Assembly: GCA_002104905.1 (NCBI GenBank) | Contig: MCFE01000424.1 | Coordinates: forward strand, 1 to 64,000 | Direction: 5' to 3' | Source of the DNA: Basidiobolus meristosporus CBS 931.73 | Lineage: Eukaryota; Basidiobolomycota; Basidiobolomycetes; Basidiobolales; Basidiobolaceae | DNA length: 64,000 bases | Shown: positions 1 to 10,999 of the stretch, in pieces | Position numbering within the stretch: position 1 is the stretch's first letter | How the letters are laid out: each line of letters starts with the position of its first letter | Translations under genes and position numbers: made by a program | The notes under the pieces: generated by a model | Told to the model about the DNA's origin: nothing | Seen by the model: the letters and a program-made list of their open reading frames with translations, nothing else | Databases searched by the model: none

Positions 1-3000
1 ATAGTTACCATCCTGAATAGCCTGACAGACAGGTTTCAGGGCCTTGTATCAGCCCTAACATCCAGAACTGAAGGTTTGATCTTAAATAACATATATGGGA
101 GGCTCCTGGATGAACAATTACAGAAATCTAGTGCAAAAAAGAAGGAAGAAGAAAATGCTTTAATAAGCAGTGACAACAAACAAAGAAGATACACAAGACC
201 TTTTAAGGGCAATAGCAGCCTATTTTGTAACTACTGTAAAAGGAAAGAACACACATCAGACTGGTGATTCAAAGAGTGAGATAGTCAGCAACAAAGCCTG
301 AATATGGAAATGCTGAACAACTTCAGATAGCTGATTCATACCTGCACTAAGTATGACCACAAGCAAGGATTCTCAAATGTGGTATATTGACACTGGAGCA
401 TCTCCACACTTGACACACCAAAAAGAACTTTTCCCCCAATATCAAAAAATTCCAATCAAGAAGGTTTTCATGGGTGACTATAGAATGCTTGATGCAGGAG
501 TAGAAGGAACTACCCAAGTAAACCTTAGAAGCAATGAAGAAAGCCATACACTGACCTTTAAAGAGGCACTCTATGTACCAGAAATATCCAAGAACCTACT
601 ATCTGTAAGCAAGGCCACAGCATAAAGACTCAGTTTCAGCTCTGACAGTTCTGGATGCATGATCACTGATCACAATAGTGCCCATATTGCTTTGGGTATC
701 AGAGATCAGAATCAATTCAAGTTGGCCTATGTTTCAACATATTAGGATGCCATTATAAGTGACTTTAAGGAGGAAATACCAATGCTTTGGTACAGGAGAT
801 TTGGGCACATCAATTTTGATTACTTGTGCAAAATGATTAACGATCAGCTAATCTCTGGAGTAAAACTTGAGCCCCCAACTAATTTGGAGCACTGTGAAGC
901 CTGCATATATGGGAAACAAGCCAGATAACTGTTCAAGAGTACCGCGATAATCAAAACTAAGAAAATTAAATCTAATGCTCTCAAATCTGTGTGGACCTAA
1001 GCAAAATTTATCCTTTGGTGGGATGAAGTATCTAATCACTTTTATTGGTGATTAATCAAGATACATGTGGGCCTACTTGATGGAGAGAAAAGATCAAGTT
1101 CTGTCTAAGTTCAGGGAGTTTAAAACCATGGTGGAGCAAGAACCTGGTGAAAAAATCAAGAAAATATGCTCTAACAATGGTGGAGAATAAACATCCAAAC
1201 TCTTAATTCACTTCTGCAAAATTCATGGGATAAAGCAAGAGACTGCTGTACCATACTCCCCACTTCAAAATGGAGAAACTGAACATCCAAACAGATCAAT
1301 AATTGATATGGCAAAATCTATAAGCCATGATCAAAAATCATCTTACAATATTTGGGTGGAATTTGTTGGCACAGCTGTATACCTTAAAAATAGGAGTTAT
1401 AGCTAGATACTTTGTAATTTTACTCCATTTGAAGCATGGTGTGTATATAGATCAAGTGCAGAACATCCAACAATTATTGGGTGTACAACATATGACAAGA
1501 AACTGCCTGGATATAAACCAAAATTTGAGCAAAAAAGTGTAAAATGCATATTTTTGCACCACTGCAATGAGAGAAAAGCATACAGACTCTACAATACCAA
1601 AGCAAAGAAGCTAATAAAGTCCAGGGATGTGCTCTTTGATGAAAACTCATAATTTACACAAAAATTTACATCAGATGATGACAAAAATCTAATCTCAAGT
1701 TCACCTCCTGTCAGAATTGAATCAGAGCAAAATAATGAAGGAATTTTCACTCAAGAGGCCCCTACAACCATGGTTCAGCCTGAATCAGTGCCCAGGAATA
1801 TTCCAGAAGTGATCACTACAGTATCAGATGCCCAGAAATTGAATCACACAAGAAATAGCTCAATTGACTATATCAATGAGGGTACAAACTTAGCCTATGC
1901 CTATTCAGTCCATATTGATGAGCCCCAGACTGTGAAAGAAGCTCTAAATAGCCCCAATACAAAGTTTTGGAGATCTGCAATGACTGAGGAATATCAGGCC
2001 CTGATGGAAAATCAAGCTTGGGACTTAGTCAAATTACCAATCAACCAAGAATCAGTTGGATGCAGATGGGACTTGAAGACAAAATACAAAGCTGGTAGTG
2101 CAATCAAAAGAAGCAAAGCAAGACTTGTGGCCAAAGGATACTCCCAATCAAAAGGACTTGACTATACCAAGACCTTTGTACCAGTAGCCAAGTTTAATTC
2201 CATTATATTGCCATTGGCTTTTGCAGCCAAATGTAAGTTTCTTATTCAACAAATGGATGTCAAAGCTGCATTTTGAATGAAGAACTTGCTGAGGACATGT
2301 ATATTAGCCAGCCTGATGGGTTTGTTGGCAAAAATAACCCCAATTTGGTCTGCAAGCTTAAAAAGTCTCTATATGGACTCAAACAATCACCAAGAACCTG
2401 GAATTACAAGATTGATTCTTATTTGGAATCTTTGAGTTTCAAATTGTGTAGTCCTGACTATAGTATATACTATAAGCCAGATAGAGCAAATCCAGTTCTA
2501 TTAGCTCTATAGGTGGATGATCCTATTATAGCCACCAATAACCCAGAAATATTGGAAGAGACTAAATCCAGCCTATCTAAGGAGTTCAAGATGTCTGATC
2601 TAGGAGAGCTCAGTCACTACTTAGGGATTAGTGCTCCATAGACAGAAGTACACAGACAGTCACTTTCAGCCAATCCAAGTATATATATGGTATACTAAAG
2701 AAGCACTAAATGGAAGACTGTAAACCAGCAGCTACCCCAATGGAGACAAACCTTAACTTAGTCAAAACCTGACCAAATTAAGAGAGCTTGGTGCCATCTG
2801 AAAGCCCTGACTTTCCTTATCAATCTATGGTTGGCAGTCTGATGTATGCCATACTTGCAACATGTCTAGATGTCTCATATTTAGTGGAAGTTGTCAGCCA
2901 GCATATTCAGAACTATTGAATTGTTCATATTGCAGCAGTTAAGCGGATTTTTAGATACCTAAATGGAACTCTTGATATCTGCTTAATATATACTTATAAG

Positions 3001-3500
3001 GATTCCAAACAGGATCTTGTGGGATACTCTGATGCTGATTAGGGATAAAATTTGGAAGACAAAAGGTCCACCACAGGATACACCCTTCAATACTGTAAAG
3101 GAGCAATTACATGGAATTCAAGAAAGCAACCAACTGTAGCACTTTTTACCACAGAGGCAGAGTATATGGCAGCATGTCAAGCTACAAATGAAGCAATGAG
3201 GTCAAGAAAGCTTTTTACTAACTTAGGCCTATGTCACAAAACCCCTGTTACTTTATTTCAAGATGATGAAGGATGTATACAACTAGGTAGAAATCCAACT
3301 TTTCATGCTAGAACTAAGCACATAAATATTAGACATCATTTCATATGTGAAGCTAAAGAGAATAGCTTAGTAAGCTTAGCTTACTGTCATTGAGATGAAA
3401 TGATTGCAGAACTACTTACCAAGCCATTAGCCAGAGACAAGTTTGAATATCTTTGGTCAAAATTAGGACTAGTCAGTATGAACATTTAGCTCAGTGGGAG
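1..3500 (+). mobile_element. Ty1/copia retrotransposon relic, copy 1 (gag-pro-int-RT-RNase H)
   Basis: Decayed internal region of a Ty1/copia element, entering the window inside gag. In order: gag tail with a zinc knuckle CNYCKRKEH at about 230-265, whose last Cys codon is now a stop; protease with the active-site motif DTGAS (353-625); GAG-pre-integrase HHCC region (about 780-930, HCEACIYGKQAR); integrase core (about 1000-1330); connection region and reverse transcriptase (1770-2640, with VCKLKKSLYGLKQSPR); and RNase H (about 3010-3420, motif GYSDAD, then KHINIRHHFI). The RT catalytic YVDD reads stop-V-D-D at about 2511. Stops and frameshifts in every domain make it non-functional. The order PR-IN-RT-RH is diagnostic of copia rather than gypsy. 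A purine-rich tract GTGGGAG abuts the 3' LTR at 3501. Confidence 0.93.
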
Positions 3501-3707
3501 TGTTATAGAAATTTGTAATTCCATCTAAATATTCACCTAGCTTAGTCACTTAGATTGGTACCTTCAAATCCTAGAGAATACTGACTAAATTCCTTTTCAG
3601 GATTTACTTATAATATTTTTACAAAAATACCAGATGCCCAGTACATCAAAGTTCTCAAAGTTGTCCAAACAGCCCCAAACTTTGCACACCTGTTCTTGGG
3701 ACCTTAT
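3501..3707 (+). repeat. Copia LTR, 3'-truncated
   Basis: Starts TGTTATAGAAATTTG directly after the polypurine tract of copy 1 and matches the first ~200 bases of the intact family LTR at 63284-63631. It breaks off after TTCTTGGGACC and is joined straight to gag zinc-knuckle sequence. An internal deletion has therefore removed the LTR end, the primer site and the gag N-terminus of the next copy. Confidence 0.85.
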
Positions 3708-4273
3708 TTGTAACTAGTGCAAAAGGAAAGGACAAGCATCAGATTGGTGTCTCAAAAAGAGAAATAATGAGCAAAAGAAGCCTGAATATGGAAATGCTGC
3801 AACAACCAAAGGTAGACTACTCATATCTGCACTAAATAAGACCTTGTACAAGGATTATCAGATCTGTTATGTTGACTCTGGAGCATGTGAATGCTTTAAA
3901 CACCAAAAGAACCTTTTACCCAATACCAAGAAATTCCAATCAGGAAGGTTTTCATGGGTGATAATAGAGCACTTGATGCAGTTGGAGAGGGAATTATCCA
4001 AGTAAGCCTTAGTAGCAGTGCAGGAAGCCACTCTTTGACCGTTAAAGAAGTATTTTATGTACCAGAAATAGCCAAGAACCTACTACTACTACTACTACTA
4101 CTAAGAGCAGCTAATTTGGAGCACTGTGAAGCCTGCACACATGGGAAACAAGCCAGACAACCATTCAAGAGCTCCAGGGTAATCAATACTAAGAAAAGAT
4201 AGATCTAATTCACTTAGATCTGTGTGGACCTATGCTAAATTTAACCATTGGCAAAATGAATTATTTAATAAGA
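3708..4273 (+). mobile_element. Copia relic, copy 2, gag-protease-integrase part left of the DNA transposon
   Basis: Begins in the gag zinc knuckle (CKRKGQASDWC), passes through a damaged protease (VDSGACE), and reaches the HCEACTHGKQAR integrase zinc region and the first residues of the integrase core. It stops at 4270-4273, where a Harbinger-like element is inserted. The same integrase reading resumes at about 7559, so the two flanks are one copia copy split by the insertion. Part of the pre-integrase region is missing around the CTA microsatellite. Confidence 0.88.
4079..4105 (+). repeat. (CTA)n microsatellite inside copia
   Basis: About eight CTA/ACT units sit where related copies read AAGAACCTACTATCTGTAAGC. 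The repeat probably expanded from the native CTACTA and is followed by a deletion into the integrase zinc region. Confidence 0.85.
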
Positions 4274-5107
4274 GGACTTGTTCCATTATACCATGCCAGG
4301 GTGTGCAGCACAATCAGTGGTCTCTAAGAACAATTGGGTGCAATATTAAAGCTACAGCAGGCAGGATTTCTCTTTGACAATTTTGCACCATGTGGGATGA
4401 TCTTGAGCACAATGGCACAATCTGACACAATGAGGTTGGTACAAATGATTGCGCCAACTTGTAATGTTGCATCATGTACAAAATCAGATATTGCTATAAT
4501 GGTAGGTAAATCTGGTATAAGGATATGCTACTTCAATGAAAAGGGATATAAATGTGTATCACACTATAAACTACACTGATACATACCATTTTGGTCACCA
4601 TCTCTCCAATAGGGCTTATCTCAGTGGTTCATTGGCTGAAAAGTATCCTGAAGCTATCAGCCCCCAATTTGCTCCTTGACCAATGCACAAGCTACCAGAT
4701 TTGCCATCAAATATCCCATTTTACCCATTGCGCAAGTGAAATCCTGATCCTATCAATTGGACAAGGTGTCATAGCTAGCACTCAACCAATTGTATAGGTG
4801 CAGGACAAATCAAATGGCTGCACTGGTGGTACAGATGAAGTATATATATGCAGGGTGTTTATTTAGAGGGGTTCTGTCTCATATTTGATATGACCTTGAG
4901 ATTGCTTATATCAAATATTTAGTAATCACTGATTTGCAATGACTCAATTTGGATTTGCATAACTAAACTGCTTCCTTGTTGACTATTCTCTTGGCTACTT
5001 GTGTATTTGTAGTCAGTATTTTGCCTCCTAGTAGATGAGTGCAATGCTGCAGCTTGGCCAAACTTAATTGCTCTGGATGATGCTACAGAACCAGCCTGCA
5101 GTAATAC

Positions 5108-6110
5108 TTACTGATACATTCTTTTACTTGCCAAAGGCTCTGGTCGTGGAGGCTCTTTGTGTGGGTCATCATCAGTTAGCTCACCATAAGAAGCTTGCTG
5201 ATGGTGAGGTCTAATGGCACACACAGGTGCAACTTGATGCACTGGCATGACCCTTGGCTGAGTTTGATGTGATGCTGCTTGTTGATGCAACTTGGCCTGC
5301 TCCAATGGACTTGTGTCTAGATGAGTAGTTTGGTAACTTAAGGTAGTTTTGCTCTGGAGCACATGTGTTGACCTGACATGGGTCAACTAGATGCAAGGAG
5401 CACTTGTCAAGGGTGTTGGTGTAGTTTGGACTGACATGCACTGCTGCACTGAAGTTGCAAGGGATAGTACAGAATCCTGCAAGGGGCACTGGTGCAATCT
5501 AGACACTGTTGCTTGCGGTCTGTTTTCTTTCTCTTGAAACTCACCTTCTGATTCCTCAAAATATTCACTTACCCTCTATGTGATTCTTTGGAACTGTTGC
5601 CTGGATGATTCCTGTGTATATTGCTTTTGGAAGCCACTTAGCTTTACTAATACATCAACTAGTACATTAGTCATTTGAGCTAAAAACGCACTAAGAATCT
5701 CTTTGGTTCCCAAAGTTGAGGCACAAACAGATATGTCTAGCCCATACTGAGCAAATTGTAATCAAAATTGTTCCTGCATGGCTTCCTCATCAATTCCCCT
5801 CAATCTCAGCTCATTCTTGATCTCAATACTTGTCTTGTTATATATCTTCTTACATACATCCGCTGGTATCTTGATGTCAAACTCATGCCACAGCTTTCTA
5901 CTCAGGTTCTCCCAACTCTGTTGACTCTGAGGTATCTAGTTCTGCTAGATTAATGAGTAATGCCCAAATATCTGTATGAAGGCTCATCATAGACACTTTG
6001 GCCATACTATACTTGTTTGGCAAGAACTCAAACAGATTCAACATTGACTTCTCCAATCCAGACCATGCTTATGAGCTGGGGGATGAGTTTTGTCTGGGTT
6101 GTACTAAATA
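5108..6110 (-). pseudogene. Accessory (second) frame of Harbinger-like element A
   Basis: Broken minus-strand reading frame rich in Gln, His and Pro. It contains the stretches GELTDDDP and PEPLASK, and CLEQ/HQQAASH-like segments. The same protein is read on the plus strand in element B at about 8740-9919, so it is a conserved gene of the element and not chance. The upstream part encodes a charged helical segment (KIYNKTSIEIKNE in copy B). PIF/Harbinger elements usually carry a DNA-binding ORF1 beside the transposase; I see no clear Myb/SANT signature, so that role is inferred from position only. Confidence 0.55.
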
Positions 6111-6879
6111 AGAGCTGAGACTTGGTATAGGGATCATAGTGATGGATTTTGATACTTATACAGTAGCGTTAGGCATCAACCTGGTATTAAACAAAATATA
6201 TATGAAAAATAATGTGATAGTTGAATTTTCCATATTATTTATGCTGCATCTTGGATTGCATTGACCCAGATTGGATCACATATATTGTGAATTTACTATT
6301 TGACTATAGACTTGTGAGTAAAGCACCAATAAAAATGCTAGGTCATTTTCTGAGGATAATATCTGCAACATTATGATGGGATACATGGCAATTGATGTAG
6401 ATTTAATCATAATGCATGGAAATTTAGATTAATAAAGCTGATTATACCAAATTAATTCAAATCATCTCAGCCCCATCACCTACCAATTTTAATACGGCTC
6501 ACTCATTGGAATGGTCTTTTCTCATCAATCCCATCACTACCATTGGATTTTCTTTTAACACACTAGCAGAGATCTATACCAAGTACTGTAGTCCATCTAC
6601 CCCAATCTACTCAAGGAGATCCCTTGTTGAGCTTCTCTGCTGTTGCAACAACTATTTCCCCACCAGATTTCATCCCACTATCAATGGCAATAAGAGTCAT
6701 TGAAGCTTTGATTTCCAGCTGACAGCAATGAAAAGCCATCTTGCAGAGGGTATGAATGACCTAGAGCAAGCTTGGAATACTAGGTTCAGAAGCTCCAATA
6801 GACTTCCATAACCCATAGTGTTCAGCAATAGGTTCCATATAAGGAGTATTTTGGATATCTTCCCAGTCAGGATTAAAGA

Positions 6880-7260
6880 ACTTCTAGAGGGCAGAGGCAC
6901 TTTTATTCTGGCAAGTACAAGGCACACTGTGTGAATTTTCAAGCACTGTCTGACAGTCAGGGTAACATCATCAGGTTTAGTGGTTCATTTGCTTGAAGTA
7001 GGTATGAGAATGCACTCTGGGTAGAGAATCATCCAGAATCCAGTAGAGGGGAGAAATGTATGGCAGACTTAGCTTATATAGGAGGGGGTTGTCAGAGATT
7101 AGGATGTATTACAGCTTATAGGAAGCCAAGGAATGGTGTGCTTAGCAGGAAGCAAAAGCTCTACAATGAGATATTCAATCATCTTAGAGTGAGAGTAGAG
7201 CATACATTTAAATATCTGAAGAGATTCAGCATATTGGCTAGTAATTGGAAAGGAAATTAA
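6880..7260 (+). pseudogene. DDE_4 (IS5/Harbinger-type) transposase C-terminal remnant
   Basis: Two in-frame blocks match the DDE_4 endonuclease pattern. At about 6905-6995 the segment SGKYKAHCVNFQALSDSQG, followed by RFSGSF, corresponds to the 'y.sGK...hgvn.qal.D..G....sg..pGs' block. At 7060-7260 the segment ADLAYIGGG, then KPRNGVLSRKQKLYNE and HLRVRVEHTFKYLKRFSIL corresponds to the last catalytic block and C-terminal helix. Stop codons separate the blocks, and the N-terminal half with the first Asp is not readable. The family assignment is firm for DDE_4; PIF/Harbinger against an IS5-like subgroup is inference. Confidence 0.72.
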
Positions 7261-7558
7261 TATATGGGAGAAAACAGCAGAATAGATGAAATAGTCAAGA
7301 TACTTATCAATGCACAGTGCATTTATACAAGAACAGATCCACTAAGAGAAATGTGTCTGGAGCATAATGAAGAGTAAAAAAGCAAGGAAAGCACTATTTT
7401 TAGCAACATAAGTAAGATTGAGTAAAATTGCCAGTAACCAAATCCTACCACTGGCATTGTGGCAGAATTTATAGTGCCAGATGGTGCCATGGAGTACAGA
7501 TTGATCTGGCACCATGATCAGGCTGGTGCTATGTGGCACTTTCCAACTTAAGAAGTCT

Positions 7559-7811
7559 ACTTTTATTAATGATTATACAAGATATATGTGGATCTACATC
7601 ATGGGGAGAAAGGAAGAAGCTCTGTCTAGGATCAAGGAGTTTAAAGCCATGGTAGAGCAAGAAACTGCTGAGAAAATCAAGAAAATATGGCCTGACAATG
7701 GTGAGCATATATATCAAAACTTTTCATCTACATCTGCAAAGTATATGGTATAAATCAAGAGACTACTGTGTCATACTCCCCACAGCAACAGGTAGTAGCG
7801 GAACATCTGAA
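7559..7811 (+). mobile_element. Copia relic, copy 2, integrase core right of element A
   Basis: Continues the integrase interrupted at 4273: TFINDYTRYMWIYIMGRKEE, then KEFKAMVEQET and WPDNGEHI, matching the aligned part of copies 1 and 3. It breaks at about 7811 (after GCGGAACATCTGAACC) where the truncated inverted element B begins. The first catalytic Asp region and the DNG block are recognisable; the frame is stopped at 7753. Confidence 0.85.
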
Positions 7812-8400
7812 CCTAGTACTCCAAGCTTACTCTAAGTCATCCATGCCCTCTGCAAGGTGGCACTCCATTGCTGTCAGCTGGGAATGAAAGCTTCTAGGAC
7901 TTTTGTTACCATGGATGGTGGGATGAAACCTTGTAGGGCAATAGTTCTGGGAATAGCAGAAAAGCTTAACAAGGGATCTCCTTGAGCAGATTGAGGTAGA
8001 TGGACCACAGTACTTGGTATAGATCTCCTCTAGTGTGGCAAAAGGAAATCCAGTGGTAGTGATGGGATTGATGAGAAAAGACATTCAGATGAGTAAGTCA
8101 TATCAAGATTGGTGGAGGATTGGGCTGAGGTGATTTGAAGCAATTTGGCGCAATCAGCTTTATTTATCTGATTTTCCATGAATTATGATTAACTCTCCAT
8201 CAATTGCCATGTATCCCATCATTATGTTGCAAAAATCATTGCCAAGCAATGACTGGGTATTTTATTGATGTTTTACTCACAAGTCTATGATCAAATAGGA
8301 AATCTGCAATTGCTGTGATCTGATTTGTGTCTATGCAATCCAAGATGCATCATGCATAATGTACAAAAATTCAACAATCACGTAAGTTTTCATATATATT

Positions 8401-8611
8401 AGACTTGTTCCATTGTGCCATTGATCATAATGCCAGAGAGTGCTGTATATTTTGTTATTAATTTGATATTTTAGGGTCATATGCATGTCAATTTTGATCC
8501 CAAATTGGCACTGTATGGCACCATCTGGCACTCTCAGGCATGATCAGGCACCATCTGGCATGCTATGGCACTATTGGGCACTATGATCAGCTGGAATGAT
8601 GGAACAAGTCT
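8401..8611. mobile_element. 211-bp MITE with AGACTTGTTCC termini
   Basis: Starts AGACTTGTTCCATTGTGCC and ends GGAACAAGTCT. It is bordered by ATT on both sides (8398-8400 and 8612-8614). The homologous site in element A (inverse of about 6210-6230) has one ATT and no insert, an empty site that proves the 3-bp duplication. Inside are repeated GGCACTAT/GGCACCATCTGGCA motifs and no gene. It is non-autonomous, mobilised in all likelihood by the Harbinger-like transposase whose termini it shares. Confidence 0.82.
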
Positions 8612-8739
8612 ATTTCATATATGACCAGGTTGATGCCAATACACCACTGTATAAGTATTGAAATCTGTCACTATGATCCCTCTACCAAGTCTCAACTCAT
8701 CTTTGGTTCAACCCTAACAAAACCCATCCCCCAGCTCAC

Positions 8740-9919
8740 AAGTATGGTCCAGACCTGAAAAGGCAATGTTGGATCCACTTGAGTACTTGCCAAATGATTT
8801 GTGTATGGCCTAAGTGTCTATGATGAGACTTCATACAGATATTTGGGCACCACTCAATAATATAGCAGAACTAGACACCTTGGAGAGCCAACACAGATGG
8901 AAGAACCTGAGTAGAAAGCTGTGGCATGAGTTCTACATCAAGATGCCAGCAGATATATGTAAGAAGATATATAACAAGACAAGTATTGAAATCAAGAATG
9001 AGCTCAGAGTGAGGGGATTTGATGAGGAAGCCACACAGGACCAATTATGCGTGCAATTTGCCCAGTACGGACCAGACATATCCGTTTGTGCCTTGACTTT
9101 GAACACTAAAGTGATTTTGAATGAGTTTTGCCTCATATGACTAATGTATTATGTGATTTATTAGTAGAGCTAAGTGGCTTCCAAGAGCAATATGCACAGG
9201 ACTGATCCAGGCAACAGTTCCAAAGCATTTGACAGAGGGTAAGTGAATACCTTGTGGAATCAGAAGGTGAGCATCAACAGGAAGAATACAGACTGCAAGC
9301 AACATTGCCTAGATTGCGCCAGCATGCCATGCTGGATTCCTTACCATCCCTTGCAACTTCAGAGAGCTGGTGCATTTCTGTCCAAACTATGCCAACATAT
9401 TTTACAAGAGTGCCCTGCATTGACCCAATGTGTATTGGGTCAACATGCGTACTTCAGAGCAAAACCACCAAAACCTGCCAAGCTGCTCAAAAAGACACAT
9501 GTCCATTGGAGCAGGCCAAGCTATGTCAACAAGCAGCATCACATTAAACTCAGCCAAGGGCCATGCCAGCACATCAATTTGCGTCTGCATGTGCCATTAC
9601 ACCTGACCATCAGCAAGTTTTTTCTGGTGAACTGACTGATGATGACCCATATGAAGTGCCTCCACCACCAGAGCCTTTGGCAAGTAAAAGTACACATCAG
9701 GGCATAGCACTGCAGGCCGGTTCAGTTGCATCATCTGGAGCAATTCAGCATGGTCAAGCTGCAGCATTGCACTCATCAACTTGGAGGCAAAATACTGACT
9801 ACAAATACACAAGTAGCCAAGAGGATAGTCAACAAGAACATAGTCTAGGTGTGCAAAGTGAATCACTACCAAATGCTACAGTAGTAATCCCTGTGAGAAA
9901 AAAGCCTAGGAGAGGATGA
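8740..9919 (+). pseudogene. Accessory frame of Harbinger-like element B
   Basis: Better-preserved copy of the element's second gene, read in pieces. An N-terminal charged region (8814-9110) contains HRWKNLSRKLWHEF and KIYNKTSIEIKNELRVRG. A Gln/Ser/Pro-rich C-terminus (9254-9919) contains GELTDDDPYEVPPPPEP and ends VVIPVRKKPRRG, a basic tail that looks like a nuclear localisation signal. Frameshifts occur near 9130-9250 and 9545. I recognise no named domain. Conservation of the protein reading between copies A and B is the evidence that it is a gene. Confidence 0.5.
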
Positions 9920-10656
9920 TGCAATTGCATTGAACCGCTATCATTTGTAATGATCCAAACAACGCATTTTTTTTAGCAATCCACATCAAGCCATAGCAAA
10001 TCTATGATCACTAAATTTTTGATATAAGCAATATCATGGTTGTCTCACATTTGAGACAGGACCCCTATAAATAAGCACCATGTATATGTATATATCATCT
10101 GTGGCACCAGTGCAGCCATTTGATTTGTCTTGCACCTATACAATTGGTTGAGTGCTAGCTATGACACCTTGTCCAATTGCTAGGGTCAGGATTTAACTTG
10201 CTCAATGGGTAAAATGGGATATTTGATTGCAAATCAGGTAGCTTGTGTATTGGTCAAAGAGCCAATTGGGGGCTGACCAATACTTTTAGACCAATTAATC
10301 ACTCAGATACCATCCAAATGGAGTGATGGTAACCAAAATGGTATGTATCAGTGAAGTTTATAGTATGATAAGCATTTAGTTCCATTTAAATTAAAGAAAC
10401 ATATCCAAATACTGGATTTTACCTACCATAATAGCAGTATCCAGTTGCGCATGTGATGCAAACATTACAAGTGGGCGCAATCATTTGTGCCAACCTCATT
10501 GTGTCAGATTGTGCCATAGGGTGCAGGATTGTCCCACAATGTGCAAAGTTGTCCAAGAGCAATCCTGCCCACTAGTAGCTACAATATTGTGCCCAATTAT
10601 TTTTAGAGACTGCGGATTGCACCACTCACCCTGGCATGGTACAATGGAACAAGTCT

Positions 10657-10737
10657 ACTGTCTTTAGTTAGAGACAAGTTTGAATATCTTAGGTCCAAAT
10701 TAGGACTAGTCAGTATGAACATTTTGTTGAGTGTAGG
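10657..10737 (+). mobile_element. Copia RNase H 3' end
   Basis: A short piece, LARDKFEYLRSKLG-like, that matches the last codons of copia pol (compare about 25930-25970) and leads directly into an LTR. It is the right-hand flank of Harbinger-like element B. Confidence 0.8.
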
Positions 10738-10999
10738 TGTTGTAAGAAATTTGTTATTCCACCTAAATATTTGCCCAGCTTAGTCACTTAAATCATTACC
10801 TACCAATCCTAAAGAATACTAACCAAATTCCTTTGAACACATGCTCTTGGGTCCTTCCTTAACTTATTATATGTGTTTGTAATGCCAAGACTATGTAAAA
10901 GTGTAAACAATACTTTTACATGCAAAAAATAATTAAGCAAAAACCACATAATTCACTTGTCCTCCCAGATCATTCCCAACATCTCCAAAACTCTTACAA
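10738..10999 (+). repeat. Copia LTR, internally deleted
   Basis: Starts TGTTGTAAGAAATTTG, a perfect inverse of the family's LTR end TCTTACAACA. It keeps the AATGCCAAGAC block and the GTAAAAG...CTTTTAC inverted repeat near 10895-10918, and ends near CTCTTACAA. The primer site and most of gag that should follow are deleted; the next bases are gag zinc-knuckle sequence. Confidence 0.85.

Larger units (their letters stand above)
4274..7558 (+). mobile_element. PIF/Harbinger-like DNA transposon A, inserted in copia integrase
   Basis: The left end GGACTTGTTCC and right end ...AAGTCT (inverse AGACTTCTTAAGTTGG) are degenerate inverted termini of the AGACTTGTTCC family seen in both MITEs of this window. 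The flanking copia integrase sequence is continuous across the insertion, with ACT at 7559 matching a degenerate triplet at 4271-4273, so the target duplication is 3 bp. The interior holds a plus-strand DDE_4-type transposase remnant (about 6880-7260) and a minus-strand second reading frame (about 6110-5100). Divergent transposase plus accessory gene, and 3-bp duplications, fit the IS5/PIF-Harbinger superfamily. All frames are broken. Confidence 0.75.
7812..10656 (-). mobile_element. PIF/Harbinger-like DNA transposon B, inverted and truncated
   Basis: This is the reverse complement of element A from about 6790 outwards to its left end. Its right terminus GGAACAAGTCT at 10646-10656 equals A's left terminus. 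Arms match with moderate divergence along ~2.5 kb, for example the segments at 4980/9830 and 6090/8740. The part equal to A's last ~770 bp, with the transposase C-terminus and second terminus, is missing. The left flank is copia integrase and the right flank is the copia RNase H end, so a deletion has removed the RT region and one end of the element. Confidence 0.72.

Noticed and set aside
4274-10656. Reading the whole 6.4 kb as one giant foldback transposon
   Set aside because: Element A has its own right terminus at 7558 and copia integrase continues after it, so there are two inverted copies, not one element.
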